Positions 17,282 to 25,969 of a stretch of 64,000 nt of DNA are shown piece after piece (within the stretch, counting starts at the first letter, position 1; each line of letters begins with the position of its first letter). Under the pieces are notes generated by a model that was given only the letters and a program-made list of their open reading frames with translations, was not told where the DNA came from and made no database searches. Origin of the DNA: Brevibacillus reuszeri (GTDB lineage: Bacteria > Bacillota > Bacilli > Brevibacillales > Brevibacillaceae). Where the stretch lies: positions 62,001 to 126,000 of the forward strand of contig NZ_BEXF01000009.1 in assembly GCF_002897295.1 (NCBI RefSeq), in the 5' to 3' direction. The position numbers were made by a program, and so were the translations under genes.

Positions 17282-19333
17282 GTGGATAAGCGAACACTTC
17301 TGGTTGTGGCAAAAGATCATCGAACACACACTGTTTTTGCTAGTCAAATCCATGATTTTTTCCAAAATCGCATTACGATCCTCCATGAGTCGAAAGTCTC
17401 CAATACGGATGAGGTTGACTTCGTACTCGCATCATCAGCAAAAGTCATTGAGGGATGGAAAATACCAAGCGAGAAGCTGATCATCGCAAGAAGAGCTATT
17501 AACATCGCCAAAATGGAAGAGTTGGTGACCCTCCCCACGGACGTCCGTTGCCTCGTCGTCAACAACATGCTGGAAACGTCGTACGAAACAATTGAATTAT
17601 TACGGAATCTCGGGTTTCAGTTTGATATGGTCCCATACTATCCGGGATGCAAGCAGCCGATTGATGGCATACATACCGCGATTTACGCAGAAGGAGCAGA
17701 ATTGCTGCCTCGTGGTATGCAAAAGGTCGTGAATATCGGAATACGGCCACTCGATGTGTCTACGATTATCGAGCTGGCTGTCCGACTGAATGCCAACGTG
17801 GATCGGGCCAATCTGTATTCCGCAAGGTACCTCCGGGAAATCATCGAGCACAACAAACGTTTTTTCCGGACATTGAATCAAATGAAGGAATTGAACAAGC
17901 ATCTGGATACGATCCTCAATACCGTTCATGAAGGTATAATTACGACTGATCAGAGCAAAACGATCATTCAAATCAACCAGGCTGCAAAGAACATTCTCGG
18001 CATCTCTGGTTTAAGTAAAGACCTGGTAGGGAAACCCGTTGACGAAGTGCTTCCCTGGCTGGCTCTCCCCGAAGGAAAAGAGCAAGGGGAGGTCAATATA
18101 GTGCAAGCCGTCAATCATCTGAATCTGGTCGTAAATAATATACCGATCACCATCGAAGACGAAAAGATTGGTGTGGTGACGGCCTTTCAAGATGTTACCA
18201 ACCTCCAAAAGGTAGAACAGGAAGTACGAAAAGAGTTACAAGGGAAGGGACTGTCCTCCAAATACACAATCAAGGACATCATTGGAAAAAGCGAGCGCCT
18301 TACTTCAACACTCGGTGTGCTCCAAAAAATTTCTGCTACCGATAAAACAGTCTTGATCCTTGGTGAGAATGGCACAGGAAAGGAACTATTTGCGCATTCC
18401 ATCCATAGCTTGTCGAAGCGTAGAAACGGTCCTTTTTTGCCTGTCAATTTCGCCGGCTTGCCCGAATCGCTAGCAGAAAGTGAGCTGTTTGGCTACGAAG
18501 GCGGATCCTTTACCGGAGCGAAAAAGAATGGAAAGCCTGGCTTGTTCGAGCTTGCTCATAATGGGACTCTTTTTCTGGACGAAATCGGAGACGCTTCTCC
18601 TTCCCTGCAAGCACTCTTGCTCCGTGTGCTCCAAGAGAAGCAAGTCATGCGAATCGGGGGACAGCAAATTATCCCCATCGATGTTCGGATCATCGCGGCA
18701 ACTAATCGCAGTTTGAAAGATCTAGTCGAGGAAGGGAAGTTTCGCCAAGACTTGTACTATCGCTTGTTTGTTCTTCCGTTGCGTGTTCCATCCTTGCGGG
18801 AGCGTAGGGAAGATATACCTCTACTCATCGAGCATTTTATAAAAGAGAATACCGTTATCAAGGTGAATATGGAGCCCGCTGTCATGAATCGGCTACTCAC
18901 TTACGACTGGCCAGGAAATGTGCGGGAGCTAAACAGCGTCGTACAGTACATGACTAGTGTCATGAGCGGAAACACAATCACAGAGCTGGATTTGCCTGAA
19001 CAGTTTCGGGAGGTGGAGCAACAGCAGCATAAAACCAAGAAAGGGGATTTGGAGGAACTAGAGACAAAAGGAGAGCTATTTAGCTTCTTTGTCATCCTGG
19101 AATGTCTGGAGCAAGCGAAAACCAGATTGGAATGTGTCGGCAGGGGGAAAATTGTCGAATTTGCCTCACGAAAAGGCGTTCCGATTACGGACCAGCAAGT
19201 TCGACACCGTATGGATAGCTTAAAAGATTTGGGATACATCTATTCTGGACGTCGTGGTCAAGGCAGCCGCATCACTGACAAAGGTTTGCACATGCTGTCC
19301 ATGATGAAGCAGACGATGGAATTACGCGCGTGA
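17282..19333 (+). CDS. Sigma-54-dependent transcriptional activator (enhancer-binding protein 1)
   Basis: About 683 residues from the GTG at 17282, five bases after GGGGAGGG. Residues 1-190 form an N-terminal sensor region shared with the activator at 56649-58763 (for example FDMVPYYPG and VVNIGIRPLDVST). A PAS-like domain follows (about 205-310), then the AAA+ domain with Walker A GENGTGKE (361-368), Walker B TLFLDEIG and the sigma-54 contact loop GSFTGA (408-413), where Ser replaces the usual Ala. The C-terminal 85 residues resemble a winged helix rather than the usual Fis-type helix-turn-helix. It is the best candidate to bind the TTAGGGT sites and drive the surrounding peptide-utilisation operons. 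Confidence 0.93.
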   Translation: MDKRTLLVVAKDHRTHTVFASQIHDFFQNRITILHESKVSNTDEVDFVLASSAKVIEGWKIPSEKLIIARRAINIAKMEELVTLPTDVRCLVVNNMLETSYETIELLRNLGFQFDMVPYYPGCKQPIDGIHTAIYAEGAELLPRGMQKVVNIGIRPLDVSTIIELAVRLNANVDRANLYSARYLREIIEHNKRFFRTLNQMKELNKHLDTILNTVHEGIITTDQSKTIIQINQAAKNILGISGLSKDLVGKPVDEVLPWLALPEGKEQGEVNIVQAVNHLNLVVNNIPITIEDEKIGVVTAFQDVTNLQKVEQEVRKELQGKGLSSKYTIKDIIGKSERLTSTLGVLQKISATDKTVLILGENGTGKELFAHSIHSLSKRRNGPFLPVNFAGLPESLAESELFGYEGGSFTGAKKNGKPGLFELAHNGTLFLDEIGDASPSLQALLLRVLQEKQVMRIGGQQIIPIDVRIIAATNRSLKDLVEEGKFRQDLYYRLFVLPLRVPSLRERREDIPLLIEHFIKENTVIKVNMEPAVMNRLLTYDWPGNVRELNSVVQYMTSVMSGNTITELDLPEQFREVEQQQHKTKKGDLEELETKGELFSFFVILECLEQAKTRLECVGRGKIVEFASRKGVPITDQQVRHRMDSLKDLGYIYSGRRGQGSRITDKGLHMLSMMKQTMELRA

Positions 19334-19400
19334 ATTTAGTTCGGAATATTCAAAAGATTAAATGCTGATTTACCATTATTCTGGAAAGGGAGTATGTTAC

Positions 19401-19955
19401 GTGAGCCATACTGAGCGAGCCGAATGGCCAGAAATCATGAATACGATCATAAATGTCCGCAGTTACCAGGAGACCCCTGTCCCAGAGCTAGCCTTAGAGG
19501 ATGTGCTTTACGCTTTTTCATTGGGACCTTCACTTGCAAATACACAGCCTTGGGAACTGCTGATGGTGAAAGGATTAGACGAGAGAGAGAAATTGACAGC
19601 CTCCACACTAGACCCATTTCTGTCGCCTGGCAGTTTTGGTGCACAAGCATGGATAAAGAGCGCGCCAGTCATCGTCGTCGTGTTGATTGAAAAGCGAAGA
19701 GCTTTGGTACGACTTGGAGAGCAAGGGGAGATATTTGCGATCCAGGATACTTTTTGTGCCATACAAAACGCACGTCTGACTGCGGCGCTACATGGACTCA
19801 GTACGTCCGTCATCCGAGAATTTGACTCGCACATTTTACAAAAAAATCTGGAACTCCCATGGTACATAAAACCAGTTGCCATTCTTACCATCGGCTACAG
19901 CGAGGAAGAAAAGGAAATCCCGCCGCGCCTTACCGTGGCCGAGATCATTTCGTAA
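19401..19955 (+). CDS. Nitroreductase-family flavoprotein
   Basis: A 184-residue FMN-binding protein of the nitroreductase family. The N-terminal NVRSYQETPVP matches the family's R-S-x-R-x-F/Y region, and LANTQPWELLMVKG matches the S-x-x-x-x-QPW flavin-contact motif. The GTG at 19401 is preferred because AAAGGGAG lies eight bases upstream. It lies 67 bases after the activator gene and 15 bases before a second nitroreductase, so all three probably form one transcript. Substrates are not predictable from sequence. Confidence 0.85.
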   Translation: MSHTERAEWPEIMNTIINVRSYQETPVPELALEDVLYAFSLGPSLANTQPWELLMVKGLDEREKLTASTLDPFLSPGSFGAQAWIKSAPVIVVVLIEKRRALVRLGEQGEIFAIQDTFCAIQNARLTAALHGLSTSVIREFDSHILQKNLELPWYIKPVAILTIGYSEEEKEIPPRLTVAEIIS

Positions 19956-19970
19956 AAGGAGGTGGACAAG

Positions 19971-20549
19971 ATGAATTCAAACTCCGACTATGCTATTCCT
20001 GCGATTTTTGAAAGGGTCAGCAAGCGCAAGTTCACTGAGCAACCTATTGCACCCGAAATACTTGAACAGCTTTTACTCGCAGCCACCCGTGCCCCCTCGA
20101 GTGGCAATATGCAGCCCTGGGAGTTTATTGTCATTGACGAGCCCGACAAGAAACAAGAAATTGTGCGCTCGACCTACAGTGGCTACTTTTCTAAAGGAAA
20201 GAACTATCAATATTGGATCGCGGATGCCGCCGTCGTGATTGTCGCTTGCACCAACGTGAAACGAACTGTTGCTCGCTATGGCCCCGCAGGAAAAGAATGG
20301 GCACTTATTGACTCAGCTGCTGCTGTCCAAAATCTGCTGCTAACCGCCACGGCATTGGGCTTGTCAGGCTGCTGGGTAGGGGGAATCAATGAACAGGCGA
20401 TCAAAGCAAGCCTTCTTATTCCTGACTACGTTCGGATTATCGGGTTGGTTCCGATCGGCTATTCAGTGGAAGATGCCACACCGAAAAGCCGCCTGCCATT
20501 GAAATGGGTTACGCATCATAATGCCTATAACGTTCCTTTTTATGATTAG
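19971..20549 (+). CDS. Nitroreductase-family flavoprotein
   Basis: A 192-residue FMN-binding oxidoreductase. Family motifs are VSKRKFTEQPI (N-terminus), APSSGNMQPWEF (flavin phosphate contact) and GLSGCWVGG near residue 140. The ATG at 19971 follows AAAGGAGGT by seven bases; an upstream GTG at 19962 overlaps that site. It shares only family-level similarity with the nitroreductase before it. The pair directly behind the sigma-54 activator suggests a role with the peptide or amino-acid genes, but no reaction can be assigned. Confidence 0.87.
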   Translation: MNSNSDYAIPAIFERVSKRKFTEQPIAPEILEQLLLAATRAPSSGNMQPWEFIVIDEPDKKQEIVRSTYSGYFSKGKNYQYWIADAAVVIVACTNVKRTVARYGPAGKEWALIDSAAAVQNLLLTATALGLSGCWVGGINEQAIKASLLIPDYVRIIGLVPIGYSVEDATPKSRLPLKWVTHHNAYNVPFYD

Positions 20550-20568
20550 GTTGTCGCTCACACCCTAA
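20546..20568 (+). promoter_or_regulatory. Activator site (TTAGGTT...ACCCTAA) upstream of the M20 gene
   Basis: TTAGGTT at 20546-20552 faces ACCCTAA at 20562-20568 as an imperfect dyad. It is about 60 bases upstream of the -24 element at 20626 and matches the half-site seen at the other sigma-54 promoters of this region. Confidence 0.5.
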
Positions 20569-20625
20569 GACACCATAATCCCCCTCCAAGAGACCGAAAT
20601 CAGGTACATTTCCACGTGTTTTGAT

Positions 20626-20641
20626 TGGCATAGACTTTGCT
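20626..20641 (+). promoter_or_regulatory. Sigma-54 promoter of the M20-M28 operon
   Basis: TGGCATA at 20626-20632, then TTGCT at 20637-20641, preceded by T at -27, giving TTGGCA; spacing is exact. It is 29 bases upstream of the start at 20670. Confidence 0.8.
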
Positions 20642-20669
20642 ACTGTTCATCCTCGAGGAGGGGTAACTC

Positions 20670-21905
20670 ATGAATGAAACGAAAACACAGGAACTATTCC
20701 TGGTGGTCGAGGAAATGCGACCGCAGATCATTGAATTCCTTCAGCGCCTCATTCAAATTCCAAGTGAAAATCCGCCGGGAAACTACATTGAAATATGTGA
20801 TTTCTTACAAAAAGGCCTAACGCAGCTTGGCTTTGAGGTGCAGGTCATCTCCGTACCGGATGAGATGACACATGCAGCAGGACTTGCGACCCCGCGAAAA
20901 AATGTCGTAGCAACTCTGCGGGGATCGGGTGGGGGAAGAAACCTGATTTTCAATTCGCATCTCGATACGGTACCTGCGGGAGATCCAGATCAGTGGAAGT
21001 ATCCGCCCTTTTCTGGGGCGATTGCGGATGGGCGCATTTATGGGAGAGGAGCCACAGATTCCAAAGGACGTTTAACCGCATATATCATGTCGGCAGTGGC
21101 AGTAGCTCAGTCCACCATTTCACAGAAGGGAGACGTCATCATTGCCGCCACATGCGATGAGGAGACGGGCGGTATTCTGGGCGCAGGCTATATCAATCAG
21201 AATGGGTATGTTCATGGCGATATGGTGATCGTCGAAGGATACAGCAATCACATCGTACGGGCGATGGCAGGCGTCTTGCAGCTGCGAATCGTCACGGAAG
21301 GAATCCCCGCCCATGCAGGCTACAAATGGAAGGGCTTGAATGCGGTAGAGAAGATGGCGAAAGTGGTGCAAGGATTAGCAGAGTTACAGGAAGAGCTGGA
21401 GCGAGAGCCTTCTTCCATTCCAGGGATGAAATACACTACGGTCAATGTCGGAACCATACATGGGGGAACAAAGGTCAATGTCGTTCCAGCAACATGTGAG
21501 ATCGAAGTGGATTTTCGCGTCATACCCGAGCACAGCCTCGATCAAATCTATAACCGTGTCGTGTCGATTCTACAGCGGTTGGAGCAAAAGGACCCCACAT
21601 TTAAAGCCAAGCTGACACGGATCAAGGATTTTCAGACGGAACCGACGATCGTCGATGAAAGCTCACCGCTCATTTCCGAGCTGCAGGATGCTGTACAGGA
21701 GGTAACTGGCCGCACCTTGCCTGTTGTAGGAATATTGGCTCAATCAGACACACGCTGGTTCATCCGGAATGGGATACCGGGAATCAATTTCGGGCCTGGC
21801 ACTAGTGAGAATAACATCCATGGCTTTAACGAGTGCATGGAGATCGAAGACTTGATTCAGACGACGAAAATCTTGGCTGTCCTCACGAAAAATATCGTCG
21901 GTTAA
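20670..21905 (+). CDS. M20-family peptidase/deacylase (ArgE/DapE-like)
   Basis: A 411-residue zinc hydrolase with a complete M20 active site. The metal His and Asp are in NSHLDTVPAGD, the bridging Asp in YGRGATDSKG, the catalytic Glu pair in CDEETGG, a Glu ligand in IVEGYSN, and the final His in NNIHGFNE. The dimerisation (lid) domain lies in the middle. Members remove acyl groups or N-terminal residues from amino acids and peptides; succinyl-diaminopimelate desuccinylase and acetylornithine deacetylase are the closest named types, but no arginine or lysine genes are nearby. It is the first gene after a sigma-54 promoter and is followed by an M28 peptidase. Confidence 0.9.
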   Translation: MNETKTQELFLVVEEMRPQIIEFLQRLIQIPSENPPGNYIEICDFLQKGLTQLGFEVQVISVPDEMTHAAGLATPRKNVVATLRGSGGGRNLIFNSHLDTVPAGDPDQWKYPPFSGAIADGRIYGRGATDSKGRLTAYIMSAVAVAQSTISQKGDVIIAATCDEETGGILGAGYINQNGYVHGDMVIVEGYSNHIVRAMAGVLQLRIVTEGIPAHAGYKWKGLNAVEKMAKVVQGLAELQEELEREPSSIPGMKYTTVNVGTIHGGTKVNVVPATCEIEVDFRVIPEHSLDQIYNRVVSILQRLEQKDPTFKAKLTRIKDFQTEPTIVDESSPLISELQDAVQEVTGRTLPVVGILAQSDTRWFIRNGIPGINFGPGTSENNIHGFNECMEIEDLIQTTKILAVLTKNIVG

Positions 21906-21951
21906 TCGCTCATACCCCTATCAAAAAACGAAAAGGAAAGAGGACCGTGAC

Positions 21952-23694
21952 ATGAACCAATGGCAGACGCTCGTTCCAGAAGAACACCTCTTGCAGCAGG
22001 TGTCGAAAAGTAAGCTGATGGCGTATACGCAGACCATTTCCAAAGAGGTGCGTCTGTCCGGCTCGGAAGAAGAGCTGCGCGCTTTTCAATTTGCGCGAGA
22101 AACATTAGCAGAGTTCGGTGTGGAGTCCGAGCTGCATTTTCACGACGCCTATATCAGCTTGCCAGTGAAATCTCAACTCGTCGTGGCAGATCAATTGATT
22201 CCATCGATTACGCATTCGATGGGGCAATCCGTCAATCATTTGCAGGCAGAGCTGGTGTATGTGGATTCCGGAAAAACGCTTCATTACAAAGACTTGCAGG
22301 TTGTTGGTAAAATCGTACTTCTTGATGGACTGGCTACACCGCTTGCAGTAAAAACGGCGGAGGAGCAGGGGGCGATTGGGGCGGTCTTTATCAATGCGAC
22401 CCACACTCATGAAATGATCGTCTCGACCATATGGGGAACTCCTACGCTCGAGAACAAAGGGCTACTTCCGAGCATTCCAGTTGTATCTGTCACCATTGAG
22501 GCAGGAGAGTCAATCAAGAACAGTCTGTCAGACGGACAAAATGAATGTACGATCTCGACAGTTGTAGAAACAGGAATTCGCACCATTCCTACTCTCATCG
22601 CGGAAATCAAAGGGCAAGCAGAGCCGGAGAAATTCGTGCTGTTCAGCGGCCACATCGACTCCTGGCATTATGGAGCGATGGACAACGGTACAGCAAATGC
22701 TGCCATGCTGGAGGTTGCGCGCATTCTTTCCGGACAGCGCCATCTATTAAAACGGACGCTGCGCCTCGCTTTTTGGTCCGGCCATTCGCACGGTCGCTAT
22801 GCGGGCTCTGCTTGGTATTGTGACACGCATTGGGAAGATTTACGGGAGAATTGCCTCTTACACATCAATATCGATTCTGTAGGGGCAATAGAATCAACTG
22901 TCTTGACTGAAGCCAACACGATGCAAGAAACAAGAAGGCTGGCAAACGAAGTCATATGTGCAGTAACTAAACAGGAATTCACAGGATCACGTTTCGGACG
23001 TTCTGGAGATCAGTCGTTTTGGGGGACGGGAACTCCCTCCCTTTTCATGGGTCTATCCGAACAAGAGCCATCTAACGATCCTGCAGCAAAAGCATTCAGC
23101 CAGCTTTTCGGGTCAGGAAAATCGGGAGGGTTTGGCTGGTGGTGGCACACAACGGAAGATACTATCGATAAAATCGACCCCGAGCTCTTGGTCCGGGATT
23201 GCCAAATCTACCTGTCCATTATTTGGCGTTCGTTGACGAATCCGATCTATCCGATTGACCAGCTGGAGGCGATCAAGGAGATTGAGCAAAGCGTCACACA
23301 GTGGCAGGAGAAGGCAGGAAATCGTTTCGATTTGTCGTCCACACTCGAACGAATTGGGAGCCTTAAATCCAGTTTGGTGGAGCTACAGAATGTAATAGGG
23401 ACAGTAACAGATGAGGAAAAGCTGACGGCGATCAATCACTGCTTGCTGGAGCTGTCCAGCTACCTGGTGCCGCTCAACTACGTGAAGGGCAGCAATTTTG
23501 AACATGATTTGGCTTTAAAGCAACCAGCCGTACCGAAATTCACTGACATCGAGCTGTTGGTTCAAACGACACCGGAGCAGCAAGAGTACTATTTCCTGAT
23601 TACCGCGCTGCAAAGAAAACGAAATGAAGTCAATTATGCGCTCAAACAGGCAAATCACCTCGTGCAGCACACACTAAAATTCCTGCAAGAATGA
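21952..23694 (+). CDS. M28-like peptidase with PA domain (paralogue 1)
   Basis: A 580-residue cytoplasmic aminopeptidase-like protein. A protease-associated (PA) segment lies about residues 80-215 (GKIVLLDGLATPLAV). The M28 domain follows with the metal motif FSGHIDSWHYGAMDNGT, then INIDSVG and WWWHTTEDT. Where canonical M28 enzymes have the catalytic Glu-Glu pair before GLxGS, this protein has SGHSHGRYAGS. The same substitution is in all related copies in this window. It is the most divergent of the paralogues (others at 33525, 35563 and 44634). It is co-transcribed with the M20 gene and followed by a terminator. Confidence 0.85.
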   Translation: MNQWQTLVPEEHLLQQVSKSKLMAYTQTISKEVRLSGSEEELRAFQFARETLAEFGVESELHFHDAYISLPVKSQLVVADQLIPSITHSMGQSVNHLQAELVYVDSGKTLHYKDLQVVGKIVLLDGLATPLAVKTAEEQGAIGAVFINATHTHEMIVSTIWGTPTLENKGLLPSIPVVSVTIEAGESIKNSLSDGQNECTISTVVETGIRTIPTLIAEIKGQAEPEKFVLFSGHIDSWHYGAMDNGTANAAMLEVARILSGQRHLLKRTLRLAFWSGHSHGRYAGSAWYCDTHWEDLRENCLLHINIDSVGAIESTVLTEANTMQETRRLANEVICAVTKQEFTGSRFGRSGDQSFWGTGTPSLFMGLSEQEPSNDPAAKAFSQLFGSGKSGGFGWWWHTTEDTIDKIDPELLVRDCQIYLSIIWRSLTNPIYPIDQLEAIKEIEQSVTQWQEKAGNRFDLSSTLERIGSLKSSLVELQNVIGTVTDEEKLTAINHCLLELSSYLVPLNYVKGSNFEHDLALKQPAVPKFTDIELLVQTTPEQQEYYFLITALQRKRNEVNYALKQANHLVQHTLKFLQE

Positions 23695-23709
23695 ATAGGT
23701 GAAAAACGA

Positions 23710-23750
23710 AGCTGTTCCCATCTGCAAAGGTTCCTGGGGGCAGCTCTTTT
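23710..23750 (+). terminator. Terminator of the M20-M28 operon
   Basis: AGCTGTTCCC at 23710-23719 pairs with GGGGGCAGCT at 23736-23745 through eight Watson-Crick and two G-U pairs, followed by CTTTTCT. Confidence 0.65.
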
Positions 23751-23781
23751 CTATTTCTCCCAGGATTCGACTCACGATGAC

Positions 23782-23799
23782 TTAGGGTCACTTGGGGTC
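23782..23799 (+). promoter_or_regulatory. Activator site (TTAGGGTC/TTGGGGTC repeat) upstream of the first peptide transporter operon
   Basis: TTAGGGTC at 23782-23789 and TTGGGGTC at 23792-23799 repeat at a 10-base period, about one helical turn. Opposite-orientation relatives (CCCCAA, AACCTAA) follow near 23815-23825. It lies about 97 bases upstream of the -24 element at 23895. Confidence 0.55.
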
Positions 23800-23894
23800 A
23801 TCCAATAAGGTGTGCCCCAACCTAATGAGCCGGAAGCGTTGTGCAAGAAGCGTAATAATAAGGAATTTTCCTGTCTTTACGCACTCATCCGAGC

Positions 23895-23910
23895 TGGCAT
23901 AGTCCTTGCT
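23895..23910 (+). promoter_or_regulatory. Sigma-54 promoter of the first peptide transporter operon
   Basis: TGGCATA at 23895-23901, then TTGCT at 23906-23910, with correct GG-GC spacing. It is 49 bases upstream of the chosen start at 23959. It should drive the whole 24-35 kb operon. Confidence 0.8.
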
Positions 23911-23958
23911 ACTAACTCTTGTAAAGGAAGGAAGATGTCGATTCACAGGGGGGAAGTC

Positions 23959-24954
23959 ATGTCACGAGACAAACCAAAAGTGTTGGAAGTCAGAAACGTG
24001 AAAACTCGGATCAAAATGGAGAACAGAGAGTACGCCATCATCGAGGATATCGATTTCCACGTCGACAGCAAAGAAACGGTAGGGATTGTCGGGGAATCAG
24101 GTTGCGGGAAAAGCATGACCGCCCTGTCGATTATGGGTCTTCTGCCAGAAAACGCGATTGTCAGCGAGGGAGAAATACGCTTACAGGGAGCCAACTTGTT
24201 ATCCATTAGTAAAGACGCTTATCGAAAAAAACGCGGAAAAGAAATGTCGATGATTTTTCAAGAGCCGATGTCCTCCCTGAATCCGGTGTATACGATTGGC
24301 TTTCAATTAATCGAGCTATTACGAGAGCACACGATCATGAGCAAGTCACAGGCAAAAAAGAAAGCGATCGAAATGCTCCAAACCGTTGGAATTCCCAGGC
24401 CACATGAGGTGATTAACGAATATCCACATCAGCTGTCGGGCGGGATGAGGCAACGGGTGATGATTGCCATGGGACTTGCCTGCAATCCAGATATTTTGAT
24501 TGCAGATGAACCCACAACGGCATTGGATGTGACGATTCAGGCGCAGATTCTTGAGTTGATGAAAAAACTTCAGGAACAGTTTGACATGGCGATATTACTG
24601 ATTACACATGACTTGGGTGTCGTCGCGGAGGTTTGTGATCGAGTCATTGTGATGTACGCAGGACAAATCGTGGAGGAAGCACCCGTTCTCACCCTGTTTG
24701 AAACCCCCAGCCATCCATATACGAAAGGCTTGATCGCATCTACGCCAAAAATCGGGGACGAGAAGGAGCGCTTACATACCATCGAGGGAACCGTTCCTCA
24801 GCTGTCCGCAATGCCAAGCGGATGTCGCTTCTCCACACGCTGCTCGGAGGTGACAGAGCGCTGTATGCGAGAATCGCCGCCACTGGTTGAGATTTCCGAG
24901 CATGTCAGATGCCGCTGCTGGTTATATCCGAAAACAAGTGGGGTGTCTGTATGA
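23959..24954 (+). CDS. Peptide ABC transporter ATP-binding protein (DppD/OppD)
   Basis: About 331 residues. Walker A is GESGCGKS, the Q-loop region is [15 protein letters not shown], the signature is LSGGMRQR, and Walker B is [12 protein letters not shown]. The C-terminal oligopeptide-transport domain has the cysteine-rich [15 protein letters not shown] motif. Two in-frame ATGs are possible: 23959 after GGGGGG, and 23935 after AAAGGA. The latter would leave only about 14 bases of leader from the predicted start of transcription, so 23959 is preferred. The stop overlaps the next ATPase's ATG (ATGA). It powers a peptide importer with the proteins at 24951-29641. Confidence 0.92.
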   Translation: MSRDKPKVLEVRNVKTRIKMENREYAIIEDIDFHVDSKETVGIVGESGCGKSMTALSIMGLLPENAIVSEGEIRLQGANLLSISKDAYRKKRGKEMSMIFQEPMSSLNPVYTIGFQLIELLREHTIMSKSQAKKKAIEMLQTVGIPRPHEVINEYPHQLSGGMRQRVMIAMGLACNPDILIADEPTTALDVTIQAQILELMKKLQEQFDMAILLITHDLGVVAEVCDRVIVMYAGQIVEEAPVLTLFETPSHPYTKGLIASTPKIGDEKERLHTIEGTVPQLSAMPSGCRFSTRCSEVTERCMRESPPLVEISEHVRCRCWLYPKTSGVSV

Positions 24955-25922
24955 ATGAGATTTTATTGGAAGCAAAGGGCTTAAAAAAGTATTTTCCCAT
25001 AAAGAAGGGATTTTTGCGGCGTACTACCTCCTATGTGAAGGCAGTGGATGATTTATCCTTTCACGTTATTAAAGGAGAAACCTTGGGAATCGTCGGCGAA
25101 TCAGGCTGCGGAAAATCAACGACAGGCAGACTGTTAATTCGCCTCTTGGAAGCAACAGAAGGTGAGGTGATCTACAAGGGTAAAAACATCCTACACACGC
25201 AAAAAGAAGAGATGCGGGAGCTGCGAAAGGAATTGCAAATGGTATTCCAAGACCCGTACTCGTCACTGAACCCCAGATTGACAGTAGGGCAGATTCTTGA
25301 GGAACCACTCGCAAACTATCATTTGTATCCAAAAAAAGAATGGCAGAGTAAGATTCTCGAGCTGCTTCACGTGGTGGGGCTAGGAGAGCAAGCGATCCAT
25401 CGATTCCCACACGAGTTTAGTGGAGGACAGCGACAGCGGATCGGCATTGCACGCGCTTTGATGCTGGGTCCCGAGCTGATCATTGCTGACGAGCCCGTGT
25501 CTGCTTTGGATGTCTCCATCCAATCACAGGTATTGAATCTACTGAAGGATTTGCAACAGCAATTTTCTCTTACCTTTATTTTCATCTCCCATGATTTAAG
25601 TGTCGTCAATCATTTTTGCGACCGCATTCTGGTCATGTATTTGGGGCGTGTTGTCGAAATCAGCACGAAAAAGAGCTTGTTTGAAAAGCCTCTCCATCCG
25701 TACTCGCAGGCGCTCTTGTCTGCTGTCCCAAGCCCCGATCCAAAACGCAAGAAGGATCGAATCATCCTGACAGGTGATGTTCCTAGCCCATCCAATCCTC
25801 CGACAGGCTGCACGTTCCATCCGCGTTGTCCGTCATGTATGGACGTGTGCAGGCAGGTGCGGCCAGCCTTGAAACAGACAGCAGCAGGAGAAGCGGTTGC
25901 CTGCCATTTATACAACGAATAG
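24951..25922 (+). CDS. Peptide ABC transporter ATP-binding protein (DppF/OppF)
   Basis: About 323 residues from the ATG at 24951, which shares bases with the stop of the preceding gene. Walker A is GESGCGKST, the Q-loop is [15 protein letters not shown], the signature is FSGGQRQR, and Walker B is [12 protein letters not shown]. The C-terminal [15 protein letters not shown] motif marks the oligopeptide subfamily. It is the partner ATPase for the gene before it. An earlier open frame to 24909 would overlap DppD further and has no ribosome site. Confidence 0.92.
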   Translation: MNEILLEAKGLKKYFPIKKGFLRRTTSYVKAVDDLSFHVIKGETLGIVGESGCGKSTTGRLLIRLLEATEGEVIYKGKNILHTQKEEMRELRKELQMVFQDPYSSLNPRLTVGQILEEPLANYHLYPKKEWQSKILELLHVVGLGEQAIHRFPHEFSGGQRQRIGIARALMLGPELIIADEPVSALDVSIQSQVLNLLKDLQQQFSLTFIFISHDLSVVNHFCDRILVMYLGRVVEISTKKSLFEKPLHPYSQALLSAVPSPDPKRKKDRIILTGDVPSPSNPPTGCTFHPRCPSCMDVCRQVRPALKQTAAGEAVACHLYNE

Positions 25923-25969
25923 CGTCTCACCGGTAGTTTCAAACCAAACAAGTACAGGGGGAAATCAAC

